Shown piece by piece: positions 12,922 to 22,377 of a stretch of 64,000 nt of DNA. Position numbers and translations under genes: made by a program. The notes beneath the pieces are model-generated. The model had not been told where the DNA came from. It was given only the letters and a program-made list of their open reading frames with translations, and made no database searches. The stretch's first letter is position 1. Each line of letters opens with the position of its first letter. The stretch comes from Flavobacterium sp. Root186 (GTDB taxonomy: Bacteria > Bacteroidota > Bacteroidia > Flavobacteriales > Flavobacteriaceae), in contig NZ_LMHW01000015.1 in the NCBI RefSeq assembly GCF_001428525.1, forward strand, positions 186,352-250,351. Reading direction: 5' to 3'.

Positions 12922-15276
12922 ATGCAAATAAATAGACTGTTAATTCTGATTTTAATGTTCTTCACTTCACTTCATGGTTTTTCACAAAATAGCAAAGTAA
13001 ACTTAAGTGGTGTCGTTTTAGGTGATAATGGAAAACCTGCTGAAGGTGTTTCGGTAGCATTAAAAGGAACATCCTATTCAACTCTAACAAACGAAAAAGG
13101 AGAATTTGAAATTAGTGCCGCACCAGGTAATTATACTTTATCAATTACTTACGTTGGTTACAAATCAAAACAAACCAAAATAAATCTGGATCAGTCTAAA
13201 ACAATTCCAACGATTACTATCGAAGAGGATATGGCGGCTTTAGAGGAAGTTCAGGTAACAGGGAAGTCTAAAGTGCAACGAGTAAAAGAACAACCTTTTA
13301 ATATTTCAACGGTTGACTTGAAACAGCTATACAATACTTCGGCTGATTTAAATCAGGTATTAAATACCACTACTGGAGTACGTGTACGTGAATCTGGCGG
13401 AATGGGATCTGAGTTTAAGTTTTCTGTAAATGGTTTTGCAGGAGAGCAGATCAAATTTTTTCTTGATGGTATACCGATGGATAATTATGGTTCATCATTT
13501 ACATTAAACAATATTCCAGTAACAATGGCTGAGAGAATTGATGTATATAAAGGAGTTGTGCCAATTGAGCTTGGCGGAGACGCATTAGGAGGTGCTGTTA
13601 ATATTGTTTCTAATAGAAGTATTGATAGGTTCCTTGATGCATCTTACAGTTATGGTTCTTTTAATACTCATAAATTATCAATCAATACAAGGCTGACAAG
13701 TAAAAAAGGTGTAGTGGCTAATATTTTAGCTTTCGGTAATTATTCAGATAACAGTTTTAAAGTTGATGCTCGTATTCCAGATGCTTTTTCAGGAGTATAC
13801 GGACCGGAACAAAAACTTAAGCATTTTCATGACGGATATAAACAAGCTGCAATTATGGCAGAAGTTGGTGTGAAAGATAAAAAATATGCAGATTATTTAT
13901 TATTTGGAGCAACTGTAAGTGCTAATAAAAAAGAAATTCAGCAAGGAACGACAATGTTAAGAGTTGTTGGAGATGCTTTTACAGACAGTCAGAATTTTGT
14001 TCCCTCTTTAAAATATAAAAAGACAGGTTTATTTACTAAAGGTTTAACAGCAAGTTTAGCAGCATCTTACAATATTTCTCAAGATAGAGTTGTAGATACA
14101 TCATCTGCACGATATGACTGGTCAGGGAATTACACAATAAAAAGTTATGAAAGCGGTGGAGAAATTAATACGGTTAAAACTTTAATGGTGTATGATATAA
14201 AATCGCTTCAAAGTAATGCTAATCTTAGATATGAATTAAATGAGAACAGCTCTTTGGCCTTTAACTATACTCTTTTAAACTATAAGCGTAGAGAAGATAA
14301 TGAATATAGTACTAAAGACACTCCAAGCGAACCATTTATAAATAAAAATGTTTTAGGTCTTTCTTATAATTTATCTGCTTTAGAAAAGAGGCTGTCTTTT
14401 ACAGCTTTCACTAAAATGTTTGATATGAAAGGTGAAATAACAGAACAAGACGGAAGTATCACAAAACCAATGTTTAATGATATAGGATATGGTACTGCAG
14501 CAGCTTATTTTATCATCCCGGAAGAATTACAAATAAAATTGTCTTACGAACATGCTTACAGACTTCCATCGGCTCTTGAATTATTAGGAGACGGAGGATA
14601 TAGAGTAAATGCAAATCCCGATTTACAAAGAGAAGTGAGTGACAATATCAATCTTGGTTTTGCTTACAAAAAGACATTTGGCGTACACTCTTTAGGGTTA
14701 GAAACAAGCTTTATCTATCGTCAGGGAAATAATTTCATACAAGCAGGAATTGACCCTGCTGATGCTACAAAAAGTAAAAGCAGAAACTTTAAGAATATTC
14801 AGGTTACAGGCGTAGACGGTGTTGTTCACTACGGTTATAAAGAATGGTTCACTTTTGATGCTAATGCAACGTATCAAAAAAAGTTAAACATGGATGATAC
14901 TCTTTTGCCGGGAACAAACCAGATTAATTATTTGTATAAAACACAAGTTCCAAATGAGCCAATTTTATATGGTAATGGTAATTTGGGTTTCCATTTCAAA
15001 AAGTTAAAATTTACTGACGATTTCCTAACGTTTAATTTAGGAACAACTTATTCTGCTAGTTATTATTTAAATCCTCCGTCATTAGGAAGTCAGAATAAGA
15101 AAGAAATTCCAGAACAGCTTTATTATTCGGCATCTTTAGCCTATACCCTTAAAAACGGACGTTATAATATTGCTTTAGAATGCCATGATCTTACAGACGT
15201 TAAATTATATGATTATTATAATGTACAAAAGCCGGGAAGATCATTTACAGTTAAGTTGAGATACTTCTTCATGTAA
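12922..15276 (+). CDS. TonB-dependent outer-membrane receptor, XusA-like
   Basis: This 784-residue protein has a signal peptide ending near residue 21 and a carboxypeptidase-like regulatory domain at about 27-100 (VVLGDNGKPAEGVSVALKG, then VGYKSKQ). A plug domain follows at about 115-230 (LNQVLNTTTGVRVRESGG, FFLDGIPMDNYG, IDVYKGVVPIELGGDALGGAVNI), then a beta-barrel ending in aromatic Phe. It imports a ligand across the outer membrane using TonB energy. The next two genes encode a DUF4374 lipoprotein and a PepSY membrane protein, the partners of XusA in Bacteroides thetaiotaomicron. The ligand is therefore probably an iron-siderophore complex, an inference from synteny. Confidence 0.9.
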   Translation: MQINRLLILILMFFTSLHGFSQNSKVNLSGVVLGDNGKPAEGVSVALKGTSYSTLTNEKGEFEISAAPGNYTLSITYVGYKSKQTKINLDQSKTIPTITIEEDMAALEEVQVTGKSKVQRVKEQPFNISTVDLKQLYNTSADLNQVLNTTTGVRVRESGGMGSEFKFSVNGFAGEQIKFFLDGIPMDNYGSSFTLNNIPVTMAERIDVYKGVVPIELGGDALGGAVNIVSNRSIDRFLDASYSYGSFNTHKLSINTRLTSKKGVVANILAFGNYSDNSFKVDARIPDAFSGVYGPEQKLKHFHDGYKQAAIMAEVGVKDKKYADYLLFGATVSANKKEIQQGTTMLRVVGDAFTDSQNFVPSLKYKKTGLFTKGLTASLAASYNISQDRVVDTSSARYDWSGNYTIKSYESGGEINTVKTLMVYDIKSLQSNANLRYELNENSSLAFNYTLLNYKRREDNEYSTKDTPSEPFINKNVLGLSYNLSALEKRLSFTAFTKMFDMKGEITEQDGSITKPMFNDIGYGTAAAYFIIPEELQIKLSYEHAYRLPSALELLGDGGYRVNANPDLQREVSDNINLGFAYKKTFGVHSLGLETSFIYRQGNNFIQAGIDPADATKSKSRNFKNIQVTGVDGVVHYGYKEWFTFDANATYQKKLNMDDTLLPGTNQINYLYKTQVPNEPILYGNGNLGFHFKKLKFTDDFLTFNLGTTYSASYYLNPPSLGSQNKKEIPEQLYYSASLAYTLKNGRYNIALECHDLTDVKLYDYYNVQKPGRSFTVKLRYFFM

Positions 15277-15358
15277 TATTTTATAAATAAAAATTAGTAA
15301 TAAACTCAATATTTAATTCTGTTTTAAGACAGAGAAAATTAATTAAAACTCAAATACA

Positions 15359-16588
15359 ATGAAAACAATTAAAAATTTATTAGCTGTTACGCTAATGTCT
15401 GCTGCTCTTTTTTCTTGCAGCAGTGATGATTCATCAGATGAAAATACAACAGAAGGAAGCAAATATGTTTTAGGATATCAAACTGCAACATGGAACAGTA
15501 ACTACATGTGGAGTTTTGACTCTTTAGATCAGTTAATGTCTGGAACTATTGATATGACAGGAAAAGGAATTGAGCAAGGTGGTTCTTATATTCCAATCGC
15601 AAATACTATGTTTGCTTGTGATACTGAAGTAGAAGGAGCAGCTCCTTTTTATTTAAATTCTGCAAGCCAATTAGTTGCTGGAAACCGTGTGTTTATTGAG
15701 TCGCAATTTGCTTATGGTGTAACAGATGACGATAAATTATTAATCGTTGGTGCTTCTTGGGAAGGAAGTTCTACAGATAACGAATTAATTATCTACGATC
15801 CGGTAAAACAAGCTATCACAGGCCGTAAATTTAATAGTTTTGCTACAACAACAGGACGTTTTGATTTTCCAACAGGTGTAACTGTTGTAGGAGATAAAGT
15901 ATTTGTTTCTGTTTTTGACAGAGATGCAAGTGACGACTGGGATATCGATCAGAAAAAAGCCTACATAAGAATTTACGATTACCCATCATTGACTTTTGTA
16001 AAAAGAATTGCTGATCCTCGTACTACTGCAGTAGGTATGTATTATACAAATACTGGAATTATCCGTACAGATTCAGGAAATATTTATACTTTTTCATCAA
16101 ACGCTTTAGCTTCTGGATATAATGTTGTAGCAGATGCACATTCAGGAATTCTACGTATCAATAAAGGACAAACTGAGTTTGATGCTAATTATTTCTTTGA
16201 TATTCAAGCAAGTTCTCTTAATGGAAAAGTAGTTGCTGCTTATCCTCTTGGAGGAGAAAAAGCATATGTTGTTTATATTCCTACAACTGACGATACTGTA
16301 TCTTGGGGGTTCTTAAATCATTCTTCATACAAGTTTAAATCTGCAATTATAGATTTACCATCTAAAACTATAACTCCTGTTACTGGATTACCTCTACATG
16401 CTGGTGATAGTTATTTTGGAGTTGGAAGTTTATTTGTTGAAGATGGAAATGCTTATAAAGCTTTTGTAACTAACGATGAAGTTCGTGTTTACAAAATCAA
16501 CATTGCAACTGGTGCTGCAACTGCTGGAGCAAAAGTAACTGGAGGTGGAACCGACATCTCGGCTATTACAAAACTGTCTCCAAGATAA
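15359..16588 (+). CDS. DUF4374 beta-propeller surface lipoprotein, XusB-like
   Basis: This 409-residue lipoprotein has its lipobox cysteine at residue 20 (AALFSC), followed by serine and aspartate residues of the kind that direct Bacteroidota lipoproteins to the cell surface. The body is rich in repeated beta-strand units with Gly, Asp and Tyr, fitting a beta-propeller. DUF4374 proteins include XusB, a surface lipoprotein of Bacteroides thetaiotaomicron that captures the enterobactin-type siderophore. The gene lies 82 nt after the receptor in the same direction. It probably captures or presents the ligand to the receptor. The DUF assignment is from recognised sequence style, not from a search. 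Confidence 0.75.
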   Translation: MKTIKNLLAVTLMSAALFSCSSDDSSDENTTEGSKYVLGYQTATWNSNYMWSFDSLDQLMSGTIDMTGKGIEQGGSYIPIANTMFACDTEVEGAAPFYLNSASQLVAGNRVFIESQFAYGVTDDDKLLIVGASWEGSSTDNELIIYDPVKQAITGRKFNSFATTTGRFDFPTGVTVVGDKVFVSVFDRDASDDWDIDQKKAYIRIYDYPSLTFVKRIADPRTTAVGMYYTNTGIIRTDSGNIYTFSSNALASGYNVVADAHSGILRINKGQTEFDANYFFDIQASSLNGKVVAAYPLGGEKAYVVYIPTTDDTVSWGFLNHSSYKFKSAIIDLPSKTITPVTGLPLHAGDSYFGVGSLFVEDGNAYKAFVTNDEVRVYKINIATGAATAGAKVTGGGTDISAITKLSPR

Positions 16589-16614
16589 TACTAAAAAACT
16601 TTTTTACTACATAG

Positions 16615-16658
16615 CCATATAGCCAATGCTTACAAGTATTGGTTATATGGTTTTTTTA
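16615..16658 (+). terminator. Hairpin with T-run after the DUF4374 gene
   Basis: Arms CCATATAGCCAAT and ATTGGTTATATGG pair with one G-T wobble and are followed by seven T residues. It lies between the lipoprotein and PepSY genes, so it may be a partial terminator that lowers expression of the last gene. Confidence 0.75.
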
Positions 16659-16699
16659 TAATAACGATTTCACAACTGTGAAATACAATAAAAATAAAA

Positions 16700-17842
16700 A
16701 TGTCTGTTACCAATCCCAAAAAAACAAAACCGAAATCGCGCTTCAGTAAAGTAAACGCCTGGCTGCATTTGTGGCTTGGATTAGCTTCTGGAATTGTTGT
16801 TCTCATAATGGCAGTTACAGGCAGTATTTTGGTTTTTGAACATGAAATAAAAGCAATGACTTCGCCTTGGTTAAATGTCGAAGCGCAAAGTGCTGATAAG
16901 ATTTTACCTCCTTCTAAGATTTATGCTTTGGTTAAAAAAACTTTACCGGAAAAAGATATTCACGGCTTATGGTATAATGGCTTAGATAAAACAGTAAAAG
17001 TTGATATTGAATCAGATTCATTGATTTATGTGAATCCGTATAACGGTCAAATTACCGGAATGGTAGATCATGAAGATTTTTTTCATATTATTGATGAAGG
17101 ACATCGTCATTTGTGGTTAGATGAGGAAATTGGTACACAAATAACGGTTTGGGCGACACTAATATTTTTCTTTTTGCTAATAAGCGGACTCATTCTTTGG
17201 TTTCCAAAAAAATGGAACAAGACCACTTTAAACAACAGTTTAAAAATAAAATGGAAAGCAAAATTTAAGCGTTTAAATTATGATCTTCATAATGTTATGG
17301 GTTTTTATGCCTTAACACTCGCAGTAGTTATATCTTTTTCCGGTTTATTGATGAGTTTTCACTGGCTTCGTGAAAGTATCTATTGGATTACCGGCGGCGA
17401 AGAAAAAGATAAAAACAAAACAGAGCAAATTGTCAAAGAAAATGTTTTGTCTAAACAGCAGTTAGATAAATTGACCGCAGCAGATTTTATTTGGAAAAAA
17501 GTGCGTACCGAAATTGCTGTCGAAAATAAAGAAGCAATTATTATTAATTTTCCAGATGCGCCTAAGGATGATTTTTATGCTTGTACCGATATGCATAATG
17601 GAGTTTGGAGAGATTTGTATTTCGATTCGGCAACATTAGAATTAATTCCGAAATCGCAAAAATATATCAGTAATGAACCTTTTTCAGACTGGTTAATGCG
17701 CACCAATTATAGTCTTCATGTTGGTGCTATCGGCGGTATCTCAACAAAAATTTTCTATTTTATGGCAAGTCTAATCTGTGCTACTTTGCCCATAACAGGT
17801 TTTTATATTTGGTGGGGAAGAAAGAAAACAAAAAAACGCTAA
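16700..17842 (+). CDS. PepSY-associated TM helix protein, XusC-like
   Basis: This 380-residue inner-membrane protein belongs to the PepSY-TM (PiuB-like) family. The first span follows a short cytoplasmic start (WLHLWLGLASGIVVLIMAVTG). Further spans are near residues 152-170 and 196-214, and the last is near 350-370 before a GRKKTKKR tail. Histidines within or near the spans (for example HLWLGLA and LHNVMGFYAL) are typical and may bind heme. Such proteins are thought to reduce ferric siderophores at the membrane. The location after the receptor and surface lipoprotein makes an iron-release role likely. Confidence 0.8.
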   Translation: MSVTNPKKTKPKSRFSKVNAWLHLWLGLASGIVVLIMAVTGSILVFEHEIKAMTSPWLNVEAQSADKILPPSKIYALVKKTLPEKDIHGLWYNGLDKTVKVDIESDSLIYVNPYNGQITGMVDHEDFFHIIDEGHRHLWLDEEIGTQITVWATLIFFFLLISGLILWFPKKWNKTTLNNSLKIKWKAKFKRLNYDLHNVMGFYALTLAVVISFSGLLMSFHWLRESIYWITGGEEKDKNKTEQIVKENVLSKQQLDKLTAADFIWKKVRTEIAVENKEAIIINFPDAPKDDFYACTDMHNGVWRDLYFDSATLELIPKSQKYISNEPFSDWLMRTNYSLHVGAIGGISTKIFYFMASLICATLPITGFYIWWGRKKTKKR

Positions 17843-17859
17843 ACTTTTACATCAAAAAT

Positions 17860-17895
17860 AAAAAGAGCCTGTCTAAAAATTAGCAGGCTCTTTTC
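17860..17895. terminator. Convergent terminator
   Basis: AAAAGAGCCTG and CAGGCTCTTTT are perfect arms with T-runs on both strands. It can serve the PepSY gene and the receptor gene that ends at 17943 on the other strand. Confidence 0.85.
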
Positions 17896-17942
17896 TTTCA
17901 AAAAAAAATAAAAAACAAAAAAACAAGTTTCAAGGAATGAAA

Positions 17943-20060
17943 TTAAATTCTATATGTAAAGGCTAATGTAGCAATGCGATTATCCAAATCGTATCGTTTA
18001 TTAATTGCCGTTTGTCCAACAACTGAGTTGATGTAAAAATTATTTGTATTAAAAACATCTGTGACGTTTAATTTAAAGTTTCCTTTTCCGGCCAAAACCT
18101 GTTTTGAAATCCCAATGCTTAAATCAAAAAATCCATCTCTTTCATAAACACCTAAATTTGACTTCGATTGGTATTGTACATTCGCTTCGGCTTTTAAACT
18201 CTCTGTAATTGTAAACGAATTTTGAACGCTTAAATTCAATGTTACAATAGGGTTAATTGTAGAAGAATTAAGCACATTTCCCATAAATCTATTTTCGAAA
18301 ACATTAAAAAGCGTATTTACTGACCAATATTTAGCAAGTTCGGCTGTATGTGTAATGTTTGTACCATAATTATAGGACTTCGAAACGTTGATCTGAGAAG
18401 TTACGGTCGTGTTATTATCCGGATTATAGACATATACTTCTGTAAAAACATCTTTTGTGGTGTTGAAATATAAAGAAGCCATAAAAGCATTTTTCCATGC
18501 ATAACCAATTTCGGCCGCGTGTGTAATTTCTGGAACTAAGTTTGGATTTCCCTGCGAATAATTGAATGAATCATCATAAAAACGAAACGGATTCAAATCG
18601 AATTGACTCGGTCTGTTAATTCTTTTGCTGTATGAAGCATGAACAGAATGACTGCTCGTAAATTCATACTTTAAAGAAAGAGTCGGAAACCATTTTAAAT
18701 AATCATCCTTATGCTCTTCATTTAATGTTTTTTGGAGAATATCAATTGCAGTATATTCAGTTCGTAAACCACCCTGGATATTCAAATTATCAATTTGGTA
18801 TTTATAGTTGGCATAAGCAGCATAAATCTGTTCCTTATATTCAAAATGATTGGTAGAATTGGCATCTATTACCCATTCATCATTATTTAAATATTCATAA
18901 ATAGATGGATTGTCATTATTTTTTAAACTGGCTTTAAACCCCCATTCAACAGAGTTTTTTTCTTTTAATGGATTTGTAAAATCTATCTTTCCTGTAAAAA
19001 CTCTTAATTGGGATGGAATATAACCTCTTCGATCGTTTATATTAGTTGTGTTTGAAAGATCGTCTGCACTTTGAAACTGATTCGATCTAAATCTTGAAGT
19101 TTCATATTCAAAATCAAATGACATATTCTTTCCTTCTGTATTGAACTTGTGAACTCCCGAAAAAGCATATGTATAATCAAACCATTTCTCTTTACTGTCA
19201 TTATAAGTCACAGCATCAAAATGAGGCTGGTTCATTGCATTAAATATTGTATTTGTACCATCTGCAATATTTTCATAGCGCCCAATTTTTGCATCAACAT
19301 ACGCTTCAACATTGGTTTTCGATGAAATTTCATATTGAGAACCAATTTTAAAATTGTTTGAAGTTAAAGGCTCGTCCGTAACTGAAGTTTGATGATTTGT
19401 GGTCGAAACCTGCTGGCGGTTTTGATCTGTATATTGTGTCTGGTTAAATTCTTTGCGTTCTTCCTCACCTCTAAAAGTATAACTGTAATTGCCGTAAACA
19501 CCCAATTTGTTTTTGTTATAACTTAAATTAACTCCAGAATTAGTTCTGTTTTTTCGGCCTCTTCCAAAACTGGTAAAAGCGGTTCCTTTTAATCCTGAAG
19601 TACTTGGCTTTTTGAGAATGATATTGATAATTCCGGCTTTTCCTGCAGCATCATATTTAGATGAAGGATTGGTAATAACTTCTATTTGTTTGATGTTTGA
19701 AGAAGTAGTCGATTTTAAATAATTGGCCAATTCTTTTTGAGAAAGCTGAGTCAGTTTGCCATTAATCATCACCGCAACGCCCTGCTGTCCGCGAATAGAT
19801 AAATCCCCATCCTGCGAAACCACAACGCCCGGTGCACGTGATAAAACATCCAATGCAGTCCCGCCTTCAGAAACAATACTATTTTCAACATTAAAAACCA
19901 ATCGATCCGATTTTTGAGTATATAAAACTTTCTTTTTTGTAATTACAATTTCATCTAAAACATTAATTGATGTTTCAACTATGCTGTCATTTTCCTGCTC
20001 CGTTTGTGAATACGAGTACACTGAAAATGCCAGCATAATTGAGGTAATAATATTCTTCAT
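17943..20060 (-). CDS. TonB-dependent receptor-like outer-membrane protein
   Basis: This 705-residue protein has a signal peptide (MKNIITSIMLAFSVYSYSQ) and a plug-like region at about 55-150 with ALDVLSRAPGV, DGDLSIRGQQGVAVMINGK, and IEVITNPSSKYDAAGKAGIINI. A long beta-barrel ends in a tyrosine-arginine-isoleucine tail. The pattern fits the outer membrane beta-barrel family of TonB receptors (PF14905 type). The usual carboxypeptidase-like N-terminal domain is missing, so the plug follows directly on the signal peptide and a linker. Its ligand is unknown. It converges on the XusABC-like operon. Confidence 0.8.
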   Translation of the reverse strand: MKNIITSIMLAFSVYSYSQTEQENDSIVETSINVLDEIVITKKKVLYTQKSDRLVFNVENSIVSEGGTALDVLSRAPGVVVSQDGDLSIRGQQGVAVMINGKLTQLSQKELANYLKSTTSSNIKQIEVITNPSSKYDAAGKAGIINIILKKPSTSGLKGTAFTSFGRGRKNRTNSGVNLSYNKNKLGVYGNYSYTFRGEEERKEFNQTQYTDQNRQQVSTTNHQTSVTDEPLTSNNFKIGSQYEISSKTNVEAYVDAKIGRYENIADGTNTIFNAMNQPHFDAVTYNDSKEKWFDYTYAFSGVHKFNTEGKNMSFDFEYETSRFRSNQFQSADDLSNTTNINDRRGYIPSQLRVFTGKIDFTNPLKEKNSVEWGFKASLKNNDNPSIYEYLNNDEWVIDANSTNHFEYKEQIYAAYANYKYQIDNLNIQGGLRTEYTAIDILQKTLNEEHKDDYLKWFPTLSLKYEFTSSHSVHASYSKRINRPSQFDLNPFRFYDDSFNYSQGNPNLVPEITHAAEIGYAWKNAFMASLYFNTTKDVFTEVYVYNPDNNTTVTSQINVSKSYNYGTNITHTAELAKYWSVNTLFNVFENRFMGNVLNSSTINPIVTLNLSVQNSFTITESLKAEANVQYQSKSNLGVYERDGFFDLSIGISKQVLAGKGNFKLNVTDVFNTNNFYINSVVGQTAINKRYDLDNRIATLAFTYRI

Positions 20061-20239
20061 GTTGTTTTGGGCATTTAATTTTTGAAGTGGCTTATATTTT
20101 TATTGTAAAACAATTTGTTCAATTTTATGAGAAAGTTTTTCCAAAAAGCTTTCGGTTTGACCTAAAATTGAAATGAAGAAACTTTTTATATAGAAGTATA
20201 AAGTTGACATTAGTGCTGATATTATAATTTTTATATTGG

Positions 20240-20247
20240 CAAATATA
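20240..20247 (-). promoter_or_regulatory. -7 box far upstream of the receptor gene
   Basis: TATATTTG on the minus strand fits TAnnTTTG, 180 nt before the receptor start. The 20061-20453 gap otherwise shows AT-rich sequence and the gldA terminator. If used, the leader is long. Confidence 0.4.
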
Positions 20248-20377
20248 ATACTATTTATAACAAGTCTAAATAAAAATAATTAAAAATTGCATAATAAAAT
20301 GCCAAACGTTTGATAACGAGTAAATAATGTTTGAAAGAGAAGGAAATTATGAAGAGAAACAAAGATTCTTAGAATAG

Positions 20378-20416
20378 AAAAACCGATTTATTCTTAAGAA
20401 TAAATCGGTTTTTTTA
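20378..20416 (-). terminator. Terminator after gldA
   Basis: AAAACCGATTTATTCTTA and its mirror TAAGAATAAATCGGTTTT form a near-perfect long stem with A and T runs on either side, so it works in both directions. It lies 37 nt after the gldA stop. Confidence 0.85.
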
Positions 20417-20453
20417 TAATCTGCGACTGAAAACCGTGACTGTGACTGAAAAC

Positions 20454-21350
20454 TTACTTAGTAATTTCTCTAAAAACAGCTTCCAGGTTTTTATTTTTCT
20501 GATTTAACTGTAATGTTTTTAAACCATTTTCAGTAGCAAAGTCGAAAATTGCAGGGCGCATATCTTTTTCTGTAACAAAAGTTAGTTCCCAGGTCATGTC
20601 ATGCGTGTTTTTGTATGAAGAAATGTTTTCTAATCTGGCTAAAAGCTGTTCTTCGACTTTATAATCAAACTCTACCTCAATAACTTGCTCTTTATTTGCA
20701 GCAACCAAATGGTCTAATTTATTATCGGCTACAATTTGTCCTTTGTCAATAATTATGACACGATCGCAAATTGCTTCGACTTCCTGCATAATATGTGTCG
20801 ATAAAAAAATGGTTTTATCCTTACCGATATTTTTGATTACATTTCTAATTTCCATTAACTGATTAGGGTCCAGACCTGTAGTTGGTTCATCCAAAATCAA
20901 AACATCAGGATTATGCAATAAAGCATTCGCAAGCCCAACGCGCTGACGGTATCCTTTAGAAAGCTGGCTTATTTTTTTATGACTTTCCGATGTCAGTCCT
21001 GTCAGTTGAATTACTTCTTCAATTCTTGACTTTGGCACTTTATAAACATCGGCATTAAAAGCCAAATACTCACGAACATACAAATCCAAATATAACGGAT
21101 TATGCTCTGGTAAATATCCTATCGACTGCTGTACTGCTTTTGCGTTTGTCATGACATCGTGACTATTTACAAGGGCTGAGCCACTGTCGGCAAGTAAATA
21201 AGTGGTCAAGATTTTCATTAAAGTAGATTTTCCGGCTCCGTTGGGACCAAGAAATCCTACGATTTCTCCTTTCTCAATTTTAAACGAAATTTCATTTAAA
21301 GCTTTTTGCTCTCCGTAACTTTTTGATATACTGTTTACTTCTATCGACAT
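20454..21350 (-). CDS. gldA: Gliding motility ABC transporter, ATP-binding subunit GldA
   Basis: This 298-residue ABC ATPase has Walker A GPNGAGKST (residues 35-43), the signature LSKGYRQR (about 134-141), Walker B VLILDEPTTGLDP (about 150-162) and a switch histidine in FLSTHIM. The overall sequence matches GldA of Flavobacterium, which pairs with the membrane proteins GldF and GldG in a transporter needed for gliding. GldF and GldG are not in the window, consistent with the scattered arrangement of gld genes in Flavobacterium. The stand-alone gene lies between a terminator and its own promoter. Confidence 0.87.
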   Translation of the reverse strand: MSIEVNSISKSYGEQKALNEISFKIEKGEIVGFLGPNGAGKSTLMKILTTYLLADSGSALVNSHDVMTNAKAVQQSIGYLPEHNPLYLDLYVREYLAFNADVYKVPKSRIEEVIQLTGLTSESHKKISQLSKGYRQRVGLANALLHNPDVLILDEPTTGLDPNQLMEIRNVIKNIGKDKTIFLSTHIMQEVEAICDRVIIIDKGQIVADNKLDHLVAANKEQVIEVEFDYKVEEQLLARLENISSYKNTHDMTWELTFVTEKDMRPAIFDFATENGLKTLQLNQKNKNLEAVFREITK

Positions 21351-21366
21351 GACTTTTTATTTGCTA

Positions 21367-21374
21367 CAAAAGTA
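21367..21374 (-). promoter_or_regulatory. -7 box of gldA
   Basis: TACTTTTG on the minus strand matches TAnnTTTG and lies 16 nt before the gldA ATG. The expected leader is only about 10-13 nt. Confidence 0.6.
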
Positions 21375-21498
21375 AACAGAAATAGTCTCGATTGCTAAAA
21401 ATTCTCTTTTAAAGTAATTATAAAAAAAATCAATGAGCCCAGTATTCACGGCATTGTTATTGTTAAAGGAATGCTAAAATTAAAATATACCCCAAATT

Positions 21499-22080
21499 AT
21501 GAAAAAAATTCTAGTGATGGCTGCATTGGCTATCTGCAGTTTTGCAAACGCTCAAAAAGGAACAGTTTTAGTAGGTGGAAACATTGGATATTCTTCTGAA
21601 AAAGCGGAATACAGATTTACTGAATCAAAATCAAATGAGTTCAGCTTTTCTCCTAAAGTAGGTTACCAATTTCACGACAACTGGACTGTTGGAGGTGAAT
21701 TTACAGTTTCTTCTTCAAAAAATGGTTTTATTGGTGAGGAACAAAAAGTAAATGCTTTTAGAGCTGGAGCTTTCGTTCGTTACTCAGTTCCATTGAACCA
21801 GACTTTTGCTGTTTTTGCTGATATGGGAGCTGGTTTCCAAAATCAAAAAGTTAAAAATTATGAGAACGGATTACTTGATTCAAAATCTAAAGCAGATGGG
21901 ATGTACGTTGGTGTAACTCCGGCCCTTTTCATTAACATGAAAAAAGGATTTGGTCTTAACTTTAGTATTGGTGGTTTAGGATACGAAACATTAAGCTACG
22001 ATAATAATGGTGCTGATGTTAGCAAATTCTACTTCAACTTTGGACAAACATTTAACATTGGAGTTTCTAAAAACTTCTAA
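21499..22080 (+). CDS. Small outer-membrane beta-barrel protein
   Basis: This 193-residue protein has a signal peptide (KKILVMAALAICSFANAQ) and a body of alternating hydrophobic strands ending in FNIGVSKNF, with the C-terminal phenylalanine typical of outer-membrane barrels. Features such as KVGYQFHDNWTVGGEFT and AGAFVRYSVPLNQTFAVFADMGAGF fit the OmpW/porin-like eight-stranded fold group. Its function is unknown. A strong terminator follows. Confidence 0.75.
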   Translation: MKKILVMAALAICSFANAQKGTVLVGGNIGYSSEKAEYRFTESKSNEFSFSPKVGYQFHDNWTVGGEFTVSSSKNGFIGEEQKVNAFRAGAFVRYSVPLNQTFAVFADMGAGFQNQKVKNYENGLLDSKSKADGMYVGVTPALFINMKKGFGLNFSIGGLGYETLSYDNNGADVSKFYFNFGQTFNIGVSKNF

Positions 22081-22106
22081 TCTTAAGTTATTATATTCAA
22101 TTTCAG

Positions 22107-22134
22107 AAAGCACTCCAATTGGGGTGCTTTTTTT
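22107..22134 (+). terminator. Terminator after the outer-membrane barrel gene
   Basis: Arms AAGCACTCC and GGGGTGCTT flank an AATT loop, followed by seven T residues. Confidence 0.85.
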
Positions 22135-22172
22135 GTTTATTAAGATCTTATGAAAAACTAAATTTTGTTGTT

Positions 22173-22241
22173 TAGCCCCGATAGAAGCGATATCCTTTTG
22201 TGGCGGAGTTCGCCATAAAAGATATAGCGGATAGCGGGACT
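22173..22241 (-). repeat. 70-nt palindromic intergenic element, copy B
   Basis: Read on the minus strand this is a close relative of 3111-3180: it starts GTCCCGCTATCCG, holds a central TATGGCG...CGCCACA hairpin, and ends TATCGGGGCTA. It lies between the barrel gene and the metE 3' end. A short remnant-like sequence (AGCGGACAGC) occurs near 31829. Confidence 0.75.
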
Positions 22242-22377
22242 AAAGGTCTTTTGAAAACAAAAACCTTCTGCTTCTAAAAAATAATGCCAGCAAAAGTGAA
22301 GTCAAAACTAAATCATAACTAATTCTCGACTCCACTAAGCTGACATAAAAAAACAAAAATATATCTAAAGGAAACTA

